From a virus, in IMG/VR virus record IMGVR_UViG_3300048597_000628, positions 1 through 27,851 of that record: a stretch of 27,851 nt of DNA. The stretch is one strand, 5' to 3'. The position numbers were made by a program, and so were the translations under genes. Positions 15,011-22,923 of this stretch are shown here, one piece after another. Within the stretch, counting starts at the first letter, position 1; every line of letters begins with the position of its first letter. The notes beneath the pieces are model-generated. The model searched no databases and was not told where the DNA came from. It was given only the letters and a program-made list of their open reading frames with translations.

Positions 15011-16782
15011 CAGTGGACCTGCCCTGTTGCCTCGAGGGTGAAGAAGAGGTTGGCGAGTGTCGCATCCGGCGATCCTGGTGCCACGAGTTCCAGATGGTCA
15101 CCGCTTGCCATGGTGAAGCCTGCGATCGACACATAGCTCGCAACCGTGCCTGCAGCTGAAAAGCGCACCGTGCCGACGCTCACACCGTTCTTCTGGAGAT
15201 CAAAGTCCGCCTGTGCTGCTGCTGCCGTCTTGGCCTTGATCACCGAGCCGGCCATCGATGCCGGAAACGACAGCGCTTCATTCGCCAGGAAGGCAAACAC
15301 GACGCTGCTTGCTCCCGGCGCCCCGCCGAAAGTGCCTAAGAACTTCGGCCTTCGCGCCTTGAGCGGATAGACGTAGACCTTGTCGCCGTTGTCCTGCAAC
15401 ACGATCACACGATCATCGACCCCGAAGTCGTGGCTCACACTGCCGGGCAGCACGAGATTCGCGCCGTGCGTCATTGTCGCCGCGACATCGAAGATCAGCA
15501 TCGCGTAGCGGCCGTCGACGGCTGAGCTCCAGTCGATGTCCGTGATCGGTCCTGTTCCGGCGGTGATGTGGAAGTGGCTACCCGGCCCGAGCGTGATGGT
15601 GCCCGCGAGGGGAACACTTGTACCCTTCATCGTGATGGCAAGCGGTCCCTCCGTGACCCCGCCATTGCGGTAGATCAGTCCCGCTGACGTCTGCCAGAGA
15701 TCACCGTCCGCCGGTGATGACGGAGCAATGCCTGTATTGCCGCCCAGGTTGATCAGTGCCCCACCCGACACAGACGGATTAAACGTCTTCTTCGCGGTGA
15801 AGGTCTCGGGCTTGTTGATAAAGCTCGTGAAATACCACGCACTGGACAGATAGATAAGAAGGTTCGTGCCGCCGGATGCGTAGACATCGCCGTGTGCCGG
15901 CGATGATGGTGCGGTGCCCCCAGGAATGCGAAACGATGCGGACGTGCTGTTGCCGGGTTTGAAGTCCACATGGCCGGTCAAGGCACCGCCGCTAAGTGCA
16001 AGATAGGTCGCTGCGAGGTGGGCGATCAGGTCGCTCTGATCGGTGATCGTGCCACCAAGATCCCCCCAGTTGCTGGCGCCGCCAGAAGCCGGGTTCACCC
16101 ATTGAGTGTTGTAGTTCGTGGCGTCGATCTTCGCGAGAATCTGTCCGGTCGTGCCCCCGATCGGAACACCGACACCGTTGATACCATCAGTACCGTCGGC
16201 ACCAGCCGGGCCCATTGGTCCAGCAGCACCGGTGGCTCCAGCTGGACCCGCTGCGCCATCGGCACCCGGAGGGCCGGTCGGACCGGCAGGACCTGCTGGT
16301 CCCACTGGACCGGAAGCGCCCGGTGCTCCGTCTGCACCTGCGGGTCCCGCGGGCCCCTCTGGACCCGGAGGTCCAGCAACACCTGGAGCACCATCTGCGC
16401 CTGCCGGCCCCGCAGGTCCAGGTGCACCATCACTTCCTGCTGGGCCGGTGGGGCCGGGTGGACCCGGAGGTCCTGCAATACCCTGGGCACCAACGGCACC
16501 CGAGGGGCCTGTCGGACCCTGCAGACCCTGAGGTCCAGACGGCCCTTCTGGTCCCATCGGTCCAGGCGGGCCTGCATTGCCTGTGGGCCCCTGTGGCCCG
16601 GTAGCGCCTGTCGCACCATCAAGGCCGTTCGCGCCATCTGCACCCGCAGGCCCGGCCGGACCTTGGGGACCAGGTGGACCTTCTGGGCCATCGGCACCGA
16701 CCGGACCCTGTGCGCCAGGCAAAGCAATTTCAACCGTGGCAATGGATGCCGGAATAACAACCTCGATCACCTCAAGCGTCAT
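15010..16782 (-). CDS. collagen-like phage fibre protein
   Basis: A 590-aa protein starting at the ATG at 16780-16782, 11 bases inside the end of the previous gene. A short 22-residue N-terminal head ([20 protein letters not shown]) is followed by about 60 uninterrupted Gly-X-Y triplets (residues 23-202), a collagen triple helix expected to form a trimeric stalk. Next is a fibre linker ([20 protein letters not shown]), then repeated segments with [15 protein letters not shown] and [14 protein letters not shown]. The C-terminal beta domain (about 470-590, ending [12 protein letters not shown]) is Val/Ala/Ser-rich and probably forms the trimeric knob. Collagen stalks are established in phage fibres. 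Here the gene sits between head and connector genes, so it could be a head fibre as well as a side tail fibre. Confidence 0.9.
   Translation of the reverse strand: MTLEVIEVVIPASIATVEIALPGAQGPVGADGPEGPPGPQGPAGPAGADGANGLDGATGATGPQGPTGNAGPPGPMGPEGPSGPQGLQGPTGPSGAVGAQGIAGPPGPPGPTGPAGSDGAPGPAGPAGADGAPGVAGPPGPEGPAGPAGADGAPGASGPVGPAGPAGPTGPPGADGAAGPAGATGAAGPMGPAGADGTDGINGVGVPIGGTTGQILAKIDATNYNTQWVNPASGGASNWGDLGGTITDQSDLIAHLAATYLALSGGALTGHVDFKPGNSTSASFRIPGGTAPSSPAHGDVYASGGTNLLIYLSSAWYFTSFINKPETFTAKKTFNPSVSGGALINLGGNTGIAPSSPADGDLWQTSAGLIYRNGGVTEGPLAITMKGTSVPLAGTITLGPGSHFHITAGTGPITDIDWSSAVDGRYAMLIFDVAATMTHGANLVLPGSVSHDFGVDDRVIVLQDNGDKVYVYPLKARRPKFLGTFGGAPGASSVVFAFLANEALSFPASMAGSVIKAKTAAAAQADFDLQKNGVSVGTVRFSAAGTVASYVSIAGFTMASGDHLELVAPGSPDATLANLFFTLEATGQVH
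16177..16716 (-). repeat. Gly-X-Y collagen repeat tract
   Basis: Sixty consecutive triplets, each starting with Gly, such as GPP, GPA, GAD and GPQ, without a break. The codons (mainly GGx CCx) make a DNA tract of 540 bases with strong 9-base periodicity. Length variation by slippage or recombination is likely in relatives. The Pro/Gly-rich open frames on the plus strand here are the antisense of this tract. Confidence 0.9.
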
Positions 16783-17122
16783 CGTTCACACCCTGAACGA
16801 CAATGAGGCATCCCGACAGGATGGTGAACTCATCGCCACCGAATCGCCGCTCGATGTCGTAGCGAGAGCGAAGCTTGCCGACGGCAAAGAGGCGCGTCTC
16901 CTCCGGCGTGAGCTTCAATGTCACCTCGCCCGTCGCCGGCATCGGCATCTGCAATGAGCCGTCTGCCGTCGTCTTGCGGATTGTCGAGGTCATCGTCTCC
17001 GCGATGAAGACGATCTCAGAGCCAGTCAGGTCAACCGGATTGCCAGCACCTTCCTTGAACCGGAACAGCCGCTCGTAGCTATTGCCGCGTCGGAGGCCAG
17101 CAAGATCGTAGTGCACTGACAT
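16772..17122 (-). CDS. small phage baseplate-like protein (BppU N-terminal-like)
   Basis: A 116-aa protein starting at the ATG at 17120-17122, with GGAG seven bases upstream. A longer frame to 17260 adds 46 residues that look unlike a phage protein. The sequence [20 protein letters not shown], then [31 protein letters not shown] and [17 protein letters not shown], resembles the N-terminal beta-sandwich of upper baseplate proteins that anchor fibres (RG-x-S/T-x-x-x-x-F and P-V/I-D-L/I-T-G motifs). It directly precedes and overlaps the collagen fibre gene, so an adaptor holding that fibre is a reasonable inference. The family match is by memory. Confidence 0.65.
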   Translation of the reverse strand: MSVHYDLAGLRRGNSYERLFRFKEGAGNPVDLTGSEIVFIAETMTSTIRKTTADGSLQMPMPATGEVTLKLTPEETRLFAVGKLRSRYDIERRFGGDEFTILSGCLIVVQGVNDDA

Positions 17123-17315
17123 GGGAGATCTCCGACACCGTTTACGAGCCGAAAAGACAGCCTCTGGACCAGGGCTCATCTTGACGACAGCGATGTTCGT
17201 GTGTGGCGGCGCCAGAATTGGCAGCGACTGATCGTCTGCGAAGGCGCCAGCAAGGAACAAGAAGGTGAGTCAGATTGATTTGGGCAGAGACGGCGTGACC
17301 AGACCTACCGATATC

Positions 17316-17693
17316 TCATAGAACGTCGGAATGCATTCTCGCACTATGTATGGGAGCGACGAGTGATGCCGCCACTTCCGGGGAGAGTGGCTGCTCTGCC
17401 GAAGGGGATTTCCCACCTGTAACAGCCGATCGGCGATCATGGCCCGGGAACGGGATTCCTGGTGCAGGCACAGCCAACCAGTCTGCAATCTGTTCCGCTG
17501 TCGCTTTCGATTGGAAGTATGCTTCGGCACCATGTCCATCATGTACAGCTTCTGACGTCACTGCCATAGCGGGTACATCGAGAAGCGCCATGATGGTGGC
17601 CCATAGGCATAACAGTCGCAAGATCAATTTCCTCCACAAAGCCGGTCTCTTCTTGCGCTCAATGAGCGGGAAGCCATGTTTCGGGTAGTACAT
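17316..17693 (-). CDS. hypothetical exported protein, weakly supported
   Basis: A 125-aa open frame from the ATG at 17691-17693. The N-terminus has a basic stretch (ERKKRPALWRK), a hydrophobic core (LILRLLCLWATIMALLDV) and a possible signal-peptidase site after AMA (about residue 44), which together look like a signal peptide. The rest is Pro/Ala/Ser-rich with no recognisable domain. There is no convincing ribosome-binding site, and the antisense strand is also open over most of the region, so this may be non-coding. If real, it is an exported moron-like protein between the capsid decoration gene and the adhesion cassette. It is the only candidate gene in the 745 bases between 17123 and 17867. 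Confidence 0.35.
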   Translation of the reverse strand: MYYPKHGFPLIERKKRPALWRKLILRLLCLWATIMALLDVPAMAVTSEAVHDGHGAEAYFQSKATAEQIADWLAVPAPGIPFPGHDRRSAVTGGKSPSAEQPLSPEVAASLVAPIHSARMHSDVL

Positions 17694-17867
17694 CCCGATT
17701 GAGGGCAGAATGGGGCCACTGGCTCTTCAGGGGGTGAGTTTGTCCTCCGTCCAGATGAGGACGACCGAAACCGGGACATTCTTCATCTGGAGGCACAGGC
17801 CTCCGTGTTTCATGAAAGATGCCGATTCATTGCGCTTCAGACATCACTGATCTGCGGGCGTTCTCCA
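17694..17867. other. intergenic stretch with a short hairpin
   Basis: The only clear structure is a perfect 6-bp inverted repeat, GGAGGC-ACAG-GCCTCC, at 17789-17804. It lies about 65 bases downstream of the decoration protein gene in its reading direction. No T-run follows on the minus strand, so it is a weak terminator or attenuator candidate at best. I see no convincing promoter. Confidence 0.3.
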
Positions 17868-18203
17868 CTAGAAGCTGCCGTTGAGTCGAACACGCCCGGT
17901 GGTCTCATCGGTCCCACTGCCAACGGCGCCGAGTGCAACCCCAATCAGCGTATTGTCGGTCGCCGTCTTGGTCGCCCGCTTGTTGGTGTTGTCCCAGTAG
18001 ACCTTGTCGCCAACGGCCCAGGCCTGAGAGCTCACCTTGTTGATGTCTATGACGCCAACAGTGAGGGCCTCAACTGGTTCGCCGGAGGCTGCATCATGGG
18101 CAGCAATGCCAAAGATGGCGCCGACAAGCATCCCCGCGCCCGACGCGACAGCGGCTGGGGCCGTGAGCGTGATCGTGTGGCCAGACTGGATATAGTTCTT
18201 CAT
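17868..18203 (-). CDS. DUF2190 capsid decoration (cement) protein
   Basis: A 111-aa protein starting at the ATG at 18201-18203, with GGGA a few bases upstream. The sequence is characteristic of DUF2190: MKNYIQSGHTITLTAPAAVA, GMLVGAIFGIAAHDAASGEP, GVIDINKVSSQAWAVGDKVY, WDNTNKRATKT, and a closing GRVRLNG strand. Family members form small beta barrels, some shown to trimerise on the capsid surface and stabilise the expanded head. Older database entries call them RecA/RadA-like by mistake. It follows the major capsid gene, the normal order for a lambda D-like function. Confidence 0.93.
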   Translation of the reverse strand: MKNYIQSGHTITLTAPAAVASGAGMLVGAIFGIAAHDAASGEPVEALTVGVIDINKVSSQAWAVGDKVYWDNTNKRATKTATDNTLIGVALGAVGSGTDETTGRVRLNGSF

Positions 18204-18297
18204 GGGAGATGTCCCTTCCCTAATTGAATGACAGGGTTTGGAGACAGCAAAGGCGGCATCACTGCCGCCCGCTGCATCCGGTTCAGATGGAGATGCC

Positions 18298-20385
18298 TCA
18301 GGTCAGGGCAACGCCAGGGTTCTTGTAGAGACCGCGCCAGTCGATGGCCTTGGCGCCAAAGTCGAGACGCGCCTTGATCTCGACGCCATCGACGTCGAAG
18401 CCCATGCGGGTCTCGATGAAGACCCCCTCCTGGCCTTCCAGGAAAGCATATTCGATGGTGTCGATCGCCGCGGGACTTGCCACCAGGTACCAGGGGACCG
18501 CACCTGAGGCCGGGTCGAGCCGGGGTTCCGAGATGATCGAGAGACTGCGGATGCTGGTGGGCACGACATCACCGGATTTCGCTGGCACGAGGTTCTGGGC
18601 AAGCAACTGTTCGGCTGCCAGTTCCAGGGAAGTTGGCACCACCAGGAAGGCCGGCCTGATGTTGAGCACCGTCTTGCCGTCGAGCCCGGTCTGACGCGAC
18701 ATGGCAGTCCGGGCCTTGGCGAGATTGGTCACATCCAGTGCGGTTCCCGTGCCTGCGAGATTGTTGTGCCCGGCATGGAAGAGGGTCTTGCCGTCAGCCA
18801 TGTTCGCGTTGGCAGTAAGGATGTTCCACACCACATCCGATTCAAGGGTGGCAGCTGACGTGCCAAACAGCGATGGTACCCGGGTGAAGGCATCAAGATC
18901 GTCATTGATCAGCACTTGTCGGGTGATTCCGACCACCTTGCCATAGGGTTCGACCCGGTAGGTCTCTTTCGCTTCGCCGATAGTCCCGCGCTTGAACTCG
19001 CCCGACTCGTTCACCTTCTCGAGCTGGGGCGCTTCGCCCAGCTGCAGGCGCTGCACGGACTTGAAGTCGGCGACACTCGCACGGCGCGAGATCGGCTGGT
19101 AGGTGCGAGGTGCTGCCTCATAGGCATCACGCAATGTGCGATTGGTGACACCCGCCAGGATCTGTGGGAAGTCGGAAGTTGAATGAAGGGCGCGGGTCGC
19201 AATCTCGTCGCGCGCGAGCCCCTTGACCCTGACCCCCTCGGCCTCGAGGAAGCTGCGAGCCATCTCGATCAGGCTCAAGCCCCGCCACTCGCGGGCAGCG
19301 TCCGTCAGCTTGAAGCGGCTGGGTTCGAAGCGATGCAGAAGTGCTGCTTCGACGGCTGCGCGCCGGGTTTCAACCTCGTCGAGGCCGCCCATGCGGATAT
19401 GGGGCCTGGTTTGGATTGCCGCATCGCGCGCCGCCGCGGCATCGATCAGTGCCGCACGGGCGTCGCCAATGACGACGCCCCGCTTCACCAGATCATCAGC
19501 AAGCGTCTGATCAACACCGAGCTTACGGGCGGCATCATAGATGCCGGTCACGCGGGCGCGTTCCTCGGCGAGAATGCGCGCAGGTTTCATCTCAGAATGG
19601 CTTTCACTGCGCATCTTCTCGCTTGACGACGCTGGCATCTGGTGCTGCTCCTGCCGCTCGACATCGGCAACGGTGGCAATTGCGTTGGCATCCTGCGAAA
19701 TTGGCTCATTCTGAGCCTCTGACGCAGATTCAACAGTCGTATCGGTCATCCGGATTTCCTCTTCATGAGTGGGATTGAGGGGTTTTTCCTGTCGCAAAAG
19801 GCGGCATGTCGTTGTCGCGATGTTGGAGCGGAAGCCTGCGGCGCCATCAGCACCAACGGGAACGGCGGAAAGCTCGAGCGGTTGCCAGTCGACGGCGGTC
19901 CAGATCGGTACCGCACCTTCTTCTTCGCGGATCTCGTAAGCCTGAACGCGGTAACCGACCGAGACATTGCGAATGATGCCGCCCTTCACGTCCTGCCAGA
20001 TGGGTTCGACATCTGCCCGGTCGCTGAAGCGGACCGTGGCACGACCGACATAGGTTCCACCTTCACGTGCGATCCAAGCCCGCTCGACGACACCAATCAC
20101 GTCATCGAGATCGAAGGCGCCATGGGCATTGAGCAACGGAGCACCGCCGTTGAGCCTCGTCAGGTCGACATGGGCGGGATCGAGCGAGAGAACTTCCTCG
20201 AAGGCCTTGCCACTCCAGGGATCCCGGCGCCGGACCGCCGCCCCGGTCGACCAGACAACCTCGATGGTCCGCGCCTCCAATGCCACGGTGTCTGGCATGA
20301 GCCGGACCTCCAGGCGGGTCTGCATGGGAAGATCAACGCTCGGCGCATCGGCTGCAAAGACAGCCGGTGGGTCATGTTGGGTCAT
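18298..20385 (-). CDS. prohead protease / major capsid protein fusion
   Basis: A 695-aa fusion starting at the ATG at 20383-20385, with GAGGG five bases upstream. Residues 1 to about 190 form an HK97-type (S78-like) prohead protease. His88 lies in LLNAHG, Ser142 in IIRNVSVGYRV, and the family's ELSAVPVGAD (usually E-I-S-x-V) in 171-180. Residues about 213-395 are charged and helical (ILAEERARVTGIYDAARKLG), like a delta/scaffold domain. The rest is an HK97-fold capsid protein (RRASVADFKSVQRLQLGEAP, DGKTLFHAGHNNLAGTG, and a C-terminal strand FIETRMGFDVDGVEIKARLD). Such fusions are known in prophages. An internal ATG at residue 213 with a strong ribosome-binding site could give a free 483-aa capsid precursor. 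Self-cleavage between the two parts is the other possible route. Confidence 0.93.
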   Translation of the reverse strand: MTQHDPPAVFAADAPSVDLPMQTRLEVRLMPDTVALEARTIEVVWSTGAAVRRRDPWSGKAFEEVLSLDPAHVDLTRLNGGAPLLNAHGAFDLDDVIGVVERAWIAREGGTYVGRATVRFSDRADVEPIWQDVKGGIIRNVSVGYRVQAYEIREEEGAVPIWTAVDWQPLELSAVPVGADGAAGFRSNIATTTCRLLRQEKPLNPTHEEEIRMTDTTVESASEAQNEPISQDANAIATVADVERQEQHQMPASSSEKMRSESHSEMKPARILAEERARVTGIYDAARKLGVDQTLADDLVKRGVVIGDARAALIDAAAARDAAIQTRPHIRMGGLDEVETRRAAVEAALLHRFEPSRFKLTDAAREWRGLSLIEMARSFLEAEGVRVKGLARDEIATRALHSTSDFPQILAGVTNRTLRDAYEAAPRTYQPISRRASVADFKSVQRLQLGEAPQLEKVNESGEFKRGTIGEAKETYRVEPYGKVVGITRQVLINDDLDAFTRVPSLFGTSAATLESDVVWNILTANANMADGKTLFHAGHNNLAGTGTALDVTNLAKARTAMSRQTGLDGKTVLNIRPAFLVVPTSLELAAEQLLAQNLVPAKSGDVVPTSIRSLSIISEPRLDPASGAVPWYLVASPAAIDTIEYAFLEGQEGVFIETRMGFDVDGVEIKARLDFGAKAIDWRGLYKNPGVALT
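19747..19762 (-). promoter_or_regulatory. internal ribosome-binding site and start for the capsid part
   Basis: Inside the fusion gene the minus strand reads AGAGGA (19757-19762), seven spacer bases, then ATG (19747-19749), in frame at residue 213. The protein from here (MTDTTVESASEAQNEP) runs 483 aa and holds the scaffold-like and capsid domains without the protease. It lies right at the domain boundary, which is where an internal start would be useful. Confidence 0.55.
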
Positions 20386-20439
20386 TGGCCCTCGCTATAT
20401 GTTGGCGGGAATGTCGCTGCCGTCGGTCGTGGCCTTCTC

Positions 20440-21876
20440 CTAGCCCGTTTTGGTCGAGCGCCGGGGATCGGTGTCCAGCGTGATGCCGGCCGCGTCGAGT
20501 TCGGCATTGGTGGCGGCGATCTCGCTCAGCACCTGTGCCGGATCATAGCCCTGCCGGGCGATGGCCTCCTTCAGCGTCATGACACCGGCGCGCACGGCCA
20601 GAATATCGGCCTGGATGTCCTTCAGCGGATCAACCGCCTCGAAGCGTGGCGCTGTCCATTCCGCCGTGATCGGACCTTCCGGCAATTTGCCTGAGACTTG
20701 CGCCAAGGTGACAAACCTCGACCACACCGGCTGGCAAAGACCCGGAACAATCACCTGCCATTGCAGCGCTTCCATGCGACGGCGGAACTCGATGAGCCCC
20801 GCCCGGATGGACGAATAGTTCACTTGGCTCAGGTCACCGGTGAGCAGTTCATAGGTGAGCCCGACACCGGCGGCGACGGCATGAAGCTGCAGCCGCATGT
20901 ATTCGGCGTAGCCGCCGTTCGATGACGGGCTCGCGAACTTCACGTCCTTGCCCGGCTCCAGATACTCGATCATGCCGGGCTCGAAGGCTTCGATCCGGTT
21001 GCCCGCAGCATTGATGTTGGCCTTGCCGAGTGTGTCCTCGTCCTGGGCGCCGGTCACAAAGGCCGCAAAGCAGGCCTCGATCTTCTTCCGCATCAGTTCG
21101 GCGTCGTCATAGTCGTCGAGATCCCGAAGCTTCAGGATCACGGGTGCAAACCAGGGCACGCCCCGAACCTGTCCCGGCCGCAGACGCTCATAGAGATGCA
21201 GCACCTGGGCTGCCGGCACCGGCTTTGAGACCAGCGACCGGCCGCGGCTGTCGCCCGGATGGGTCGGGAACAGCCAGTAGGCGCGCCTTCGCCCCAGGGC
21301 ATCGAACTCGATCCCCTGCACGATGAAGCCGCCGTCTGGGAGTTCGCCCAACTTCAGGCTGTCCAGATGATCGGGCTCAAGGACTTGCAACTGCAGCGGG
21401 ACCGGCAAGCCGTCTTCGATCCTTCGATCCCGCAGCCGGATCAACACCTCTCCACTTTCGGCCATGGTGCGAATGACGAGCGCTTGAAGTCCGCCAAAGT
21501 CCGTCAAGCCATCGGCATCGCAGCTTGCTGCAAACTCAAGCCACAGTTGATCAGCCAGTTTGGCAGTCGTGCTTCGCTTTGCACGGGCCCGAGGCACAAT
21601 CCCCGTTCCCACGAGATTGCTGACGAGCGCATGCACTGCCTTGGTGGCATAAGGGTTGTTGCGCACTAGGTCGCGCGATCGCTCGCGAAGCCTGGACAAT
21701 GCCGGCGCAATCTCGGCATTGGCACCACTTCCGGCCGTCACCCAGCCATCGGTGCGCCGCCCGATCTTGGCGCCCTCATAGACTCGTTGCATCAGACCCA
21801 ACGCCTGCCGCTGCCGCAGGCGGCGCAAGGCAGCGCCTGGCGCCACTGCACCAATCGCCCGGTCGATCCAGTTCAT
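20440..21876 (-). CDS. portal protein, lambda gpB family
   Basis: A 478-aa portal subunit that forms the dodecameric DNA gate at one vertex of the head. The start is the ATG at 21874-21876, eight bases after the gpW-like stop. Family features include the N-terminal helix, RLRERSRDLVRNNPYATKAV, LVSNLVGTGIVPR, AESGEVLIRLRDR, LQLQVLEPDHLDS, the wing strand GIEFDALGRRRAYWLFP, and the crown region TYELLTGDLSQVNYSSIRAG followed by EFRRRMEALQWQVIVPGLCQP. The length is typical for the lambda-type family (PF05136). It lies between gpW and the protease-capsid fusion, the standard order. Confidence 0.95.
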   Translation of the reverse strand: MNWIDRAIGAVAPGAALRRLRQRQALGLMQRVYEGAKIGRRTDGWVTAGSGANAEIAPALSRLRERSRDLVRNNPYATKAVHALVSNLVGTGIVPRARAKRSTTAKLADQLWLEFAASCDADGLTDFGGLQALVIRTMAESGEVLIRLRDRRIEDGLPVPLQLQVLEPDHLDSLKLGELPDGGFIVQGIEFDALGRRRAYWLFPTHPGDSRGRSLVSKPVPAAQVLHLYERLRPGQVRGVPWFAPVILKLRDLDDYDDAELMRKKIEACFAAFVTGAQDEDTLGKANINAAGNRIEAFEPGMIEYLEPGKDVKFASPSSNGGYAEYMRLQLHAVAAGVGLTYELLTGDLSQVNYSSIRAGLIEFRRRMEALQWQVIVPGLCQPVWSRFVTLAQVSGKLPEGPITAEWTAPRFEAVDPLKDIQADILAVRAGVMTLKEAIARQGYDPAQVLSEIAATNAELDAAGITLDTDPRRSTKTG

Positions 21877-21884
21877 GCTTGGTG

Positions 21885-22088
21885 TCAGCCTTTACGAAAT
21901 GACGCGAGGCTTCGCTTCGGAGCATGGTTGCCGGACAGCGCTGCCATCTCTGCCTCGATGATGCGGATGCGGCTTAGGAGATCAGCCGCAGAACCATACT
22001 CGACACTGCGGCCCTCAAAGCTCACGCGCAGTGTTCCTGCAGCATAGGCCTTCTTCAGGGCATCGAGCTCAGACTGGGTCCAGGGCAT
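21885..22088 (-). CDS. gpW-like head-tail joining protein
   Basis: A 67-aa protein from the ATG at 22086-22088, almost exactly the size of lambda gpW (68 aa). The pattern WTQSELDALKKAYAAGTLRV, then EGRSVEYGSAADLLSRIRII, is the gpW family signature: a first helix, a short beta hairpin (RVSFEGRSVEYGS) and a second helix. gpW binds the portal and is needed for DNA retention and tail attachment. In lambda it lies between the terminase and portal genes; here the order is kept, but a plus-strand island is inserted between it and the terminase. Confidence 0.93.
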   Translation of the reverse strand: MPWTQSELDALKKAYAAGTLRVSFEGRSVEYGSAADLLSRIRIIEAEMAALSGNHAPKRSLASFRKG

Positions 22089-22190
22089 CGTTCATGTCCA
22101 CGCAACTCCGTTCCCAAACCTGAAGCACGTGCAAAGCACACCGCAACTAAGCCAGGACCTGCAGATCTTGTCGGCGACGATTGTAAGGAG

Positions 22191-22211
22191 TAAGTTGACA
22201 TTGTCGACTTA
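22191..22211. promoter_or_regulatory. palindromic operator candidate over a -35-like TTGACA
   Basis: An inverted repeat with 10-bp arms around a single central base (TAAGTTGACA-T-TGTCGACTTA) has nine of ten positions matching. A consensus -35 hexamer TTGACA (22195-22200) lies in its left arm, pointing towards the cold-shock gene 140 bases downstream, but no good -10 element is at 16-18 bases spacing. The leader (22212-22338) otherwise shows nothing clear. Confidence 0.4.
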
Positions 22212-22338
22212 ACAACCGTGACACCTTGTTCCACGCGCCAGCTGCGCTCGAACTCCCCCGTGCCACATTTGGAACATCGATGGCTCTGCGCGCGACTTGT
22301 GCGCCGGGTCCAACACCGACAATTGAGAGAGAACGAAA

Positions 22339-22548
22339 GTGGCTACAGGTACCGTAAAGTGGTTCAATTCCCAGAAGGGCTTCGGATTCATCCAACCGGA
22401 TGGAAGCGGGCAGGATGTGTTTGTTCACATCAGCGCCGTCGAGCGAGCAGGTCTCAGCGGCTTGAACGAGGGGCAAAAGGTCTCCTTTGAGATCACGACG
22501 GATCGCAAGAACGGCAAGTCATCGGCAGAACAGCTGAAGGCCATCTGA
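22339..22548 (+). CDS. cold-shock domain protein (CspA family)
   Basis: A 69-aa nucleic-acid chaperone starting at a GTG at 22339, with GAGAGA about 7 bases upstream. Both RNA-binding motifs are intact: RNP1 as KGFGFI (13-18) and RNP2 as VFVHI (27-31). The N-terminal [11 protein letters not shown] and the length are those of a complete cold-shock protein that melts RNA structure, so it can act in transcription antitermination or translation. It lies on the plus strand between gpW and the large terminase, opposite to the phage operon. A candidate terminator follows directly. That makes it an independently controlled moron; whether it serves phage or host is unknown. A long upstream leader would fit cold-shock control. 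Confidence 0.95.
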   Translation: MATGTVKWFNSQKGFGFIQPDGSGQDVFVHISAVERAGLSGLNEGQKVSFEITTDRKNGKSSAEQLKAI

Positions 22549-22554
22549 CAACCC

Positions 22555-22625
22555 AAGAGGGTCTCTCTCTGCACTGGTGCTGATCTTCGCAGCTCCCCGG
22601 CAGGAGCGGCCCTCTTCACTTTTTT
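22555..22625 (+). terminator. candidate rho-independent terminator after the cold-shock gene
   Basis: Perfect outer arms AAGAGGG (22555-22561) and CCCTCTT (22610-22616) enclose an inner 5-bp hairpin, GCTCC-CCGGCA-GGAGC (22592-22607). Six T residues (22620-22625) follow. The inner hairpin plus the T-run is the more likely functional part. The next gene begins right after it. Confidence 0.6.
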
Positions 22626-22638
22626 GAAAATCGACCAC

Positions 22639-22920
22639 ATGGCTGCAAAGCGAAACCAGAAGTCACTCACGGCAAAGAAGACCAAATCTGCCGGTGCTCG
22701 ATCTGGCGCCGGCCGGAAGGCGCGCAAATCAACAGCTTCGAAAGGTGCTGCGCCCAAGAAGAGCGTTTCACGGAGAAAGGCGCGTCGCAGTGCCGCTGAA
22801 GTGGCGAAGCTGAAGAAGGCGGTTGAATCCGGCCTGAAGAAAGGAACATCCGCTGCCGACCTGGCAAAGAACTTCGGCGTCAGTACGCCTTACATCTACA
22901 TGCTCAAGACCGCGGCCTGA
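22639..22920 (+). CDS. histone-H1-like basic protein with C-terminal helix-turn-helix
   Basis: A 93-aa protein from the ATG at 22639-22641; a TTG at 22624 would overlap the T-run of the terminator and add five residues. About a third of residues 1-60 are Lys or Arg, with Ala, Ser and Gly making up much of the rest (KSLTAKKTKSAGARSGAGRK), like the tail of bacterial histone H1-like proteins. Residues about 53-91 form helices ending in a helix-turn-helix (KKGTSAADLAKNFGVSTPYI). It should bind DNA, possibly with some sequence preference. Its stop is three bases from the convergent terminase stop. No strong ribosome-binding site is seen, so it may be made by read-through past the terminator or from a separate promoter. 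Nucleoid protein, silencer and phage regulator are all possible. Confidence 0.75.
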   Translation: MAAKRNQKSLTAKKTKSAGARSGAGRKARKSTASKGAAPKKSVSRRKARRSAAEVAKLKKAVESGLKKGTSAADLAKNFGVSTPYIYMLKTAA

Positions 22921-22923
22921 TCC

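Noticed and set aside
16177-16716. CRISPR-like array suggested by regular short repeats
   Set aside because: The periodicity is codon-based collagen repeat without constant repeats and unique spacers, and no cas genes are present.
16118-16806. Pro/Gly-rich and Cys/Arg/Ser-rich open frames on the plus strand
   Set aside because: They are the reverse complement of the Gly-X-Y tract and arise from its periodic codons; no ribosome-binding site or independent signal.
19765-20694. 309-aa open frame on the plus strand
   Set aside because: Lies antisense to the protease-capsid fusion and portal, both strongly supported.
22195-22212. Five-codon upstream frame (TTG start, TAA stop) behind an AAGGAG in the cold-shock leader
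   Set aside because: Too short and started by TTG; more simply explained as chance within the palindrome region.
22147-22476. 110-aa minus-strand open frame
   Set aside because: It is antisense to the cold-shock gene in its first third and then covers its leader; composition is unlike a protein and it lacks a start signal.
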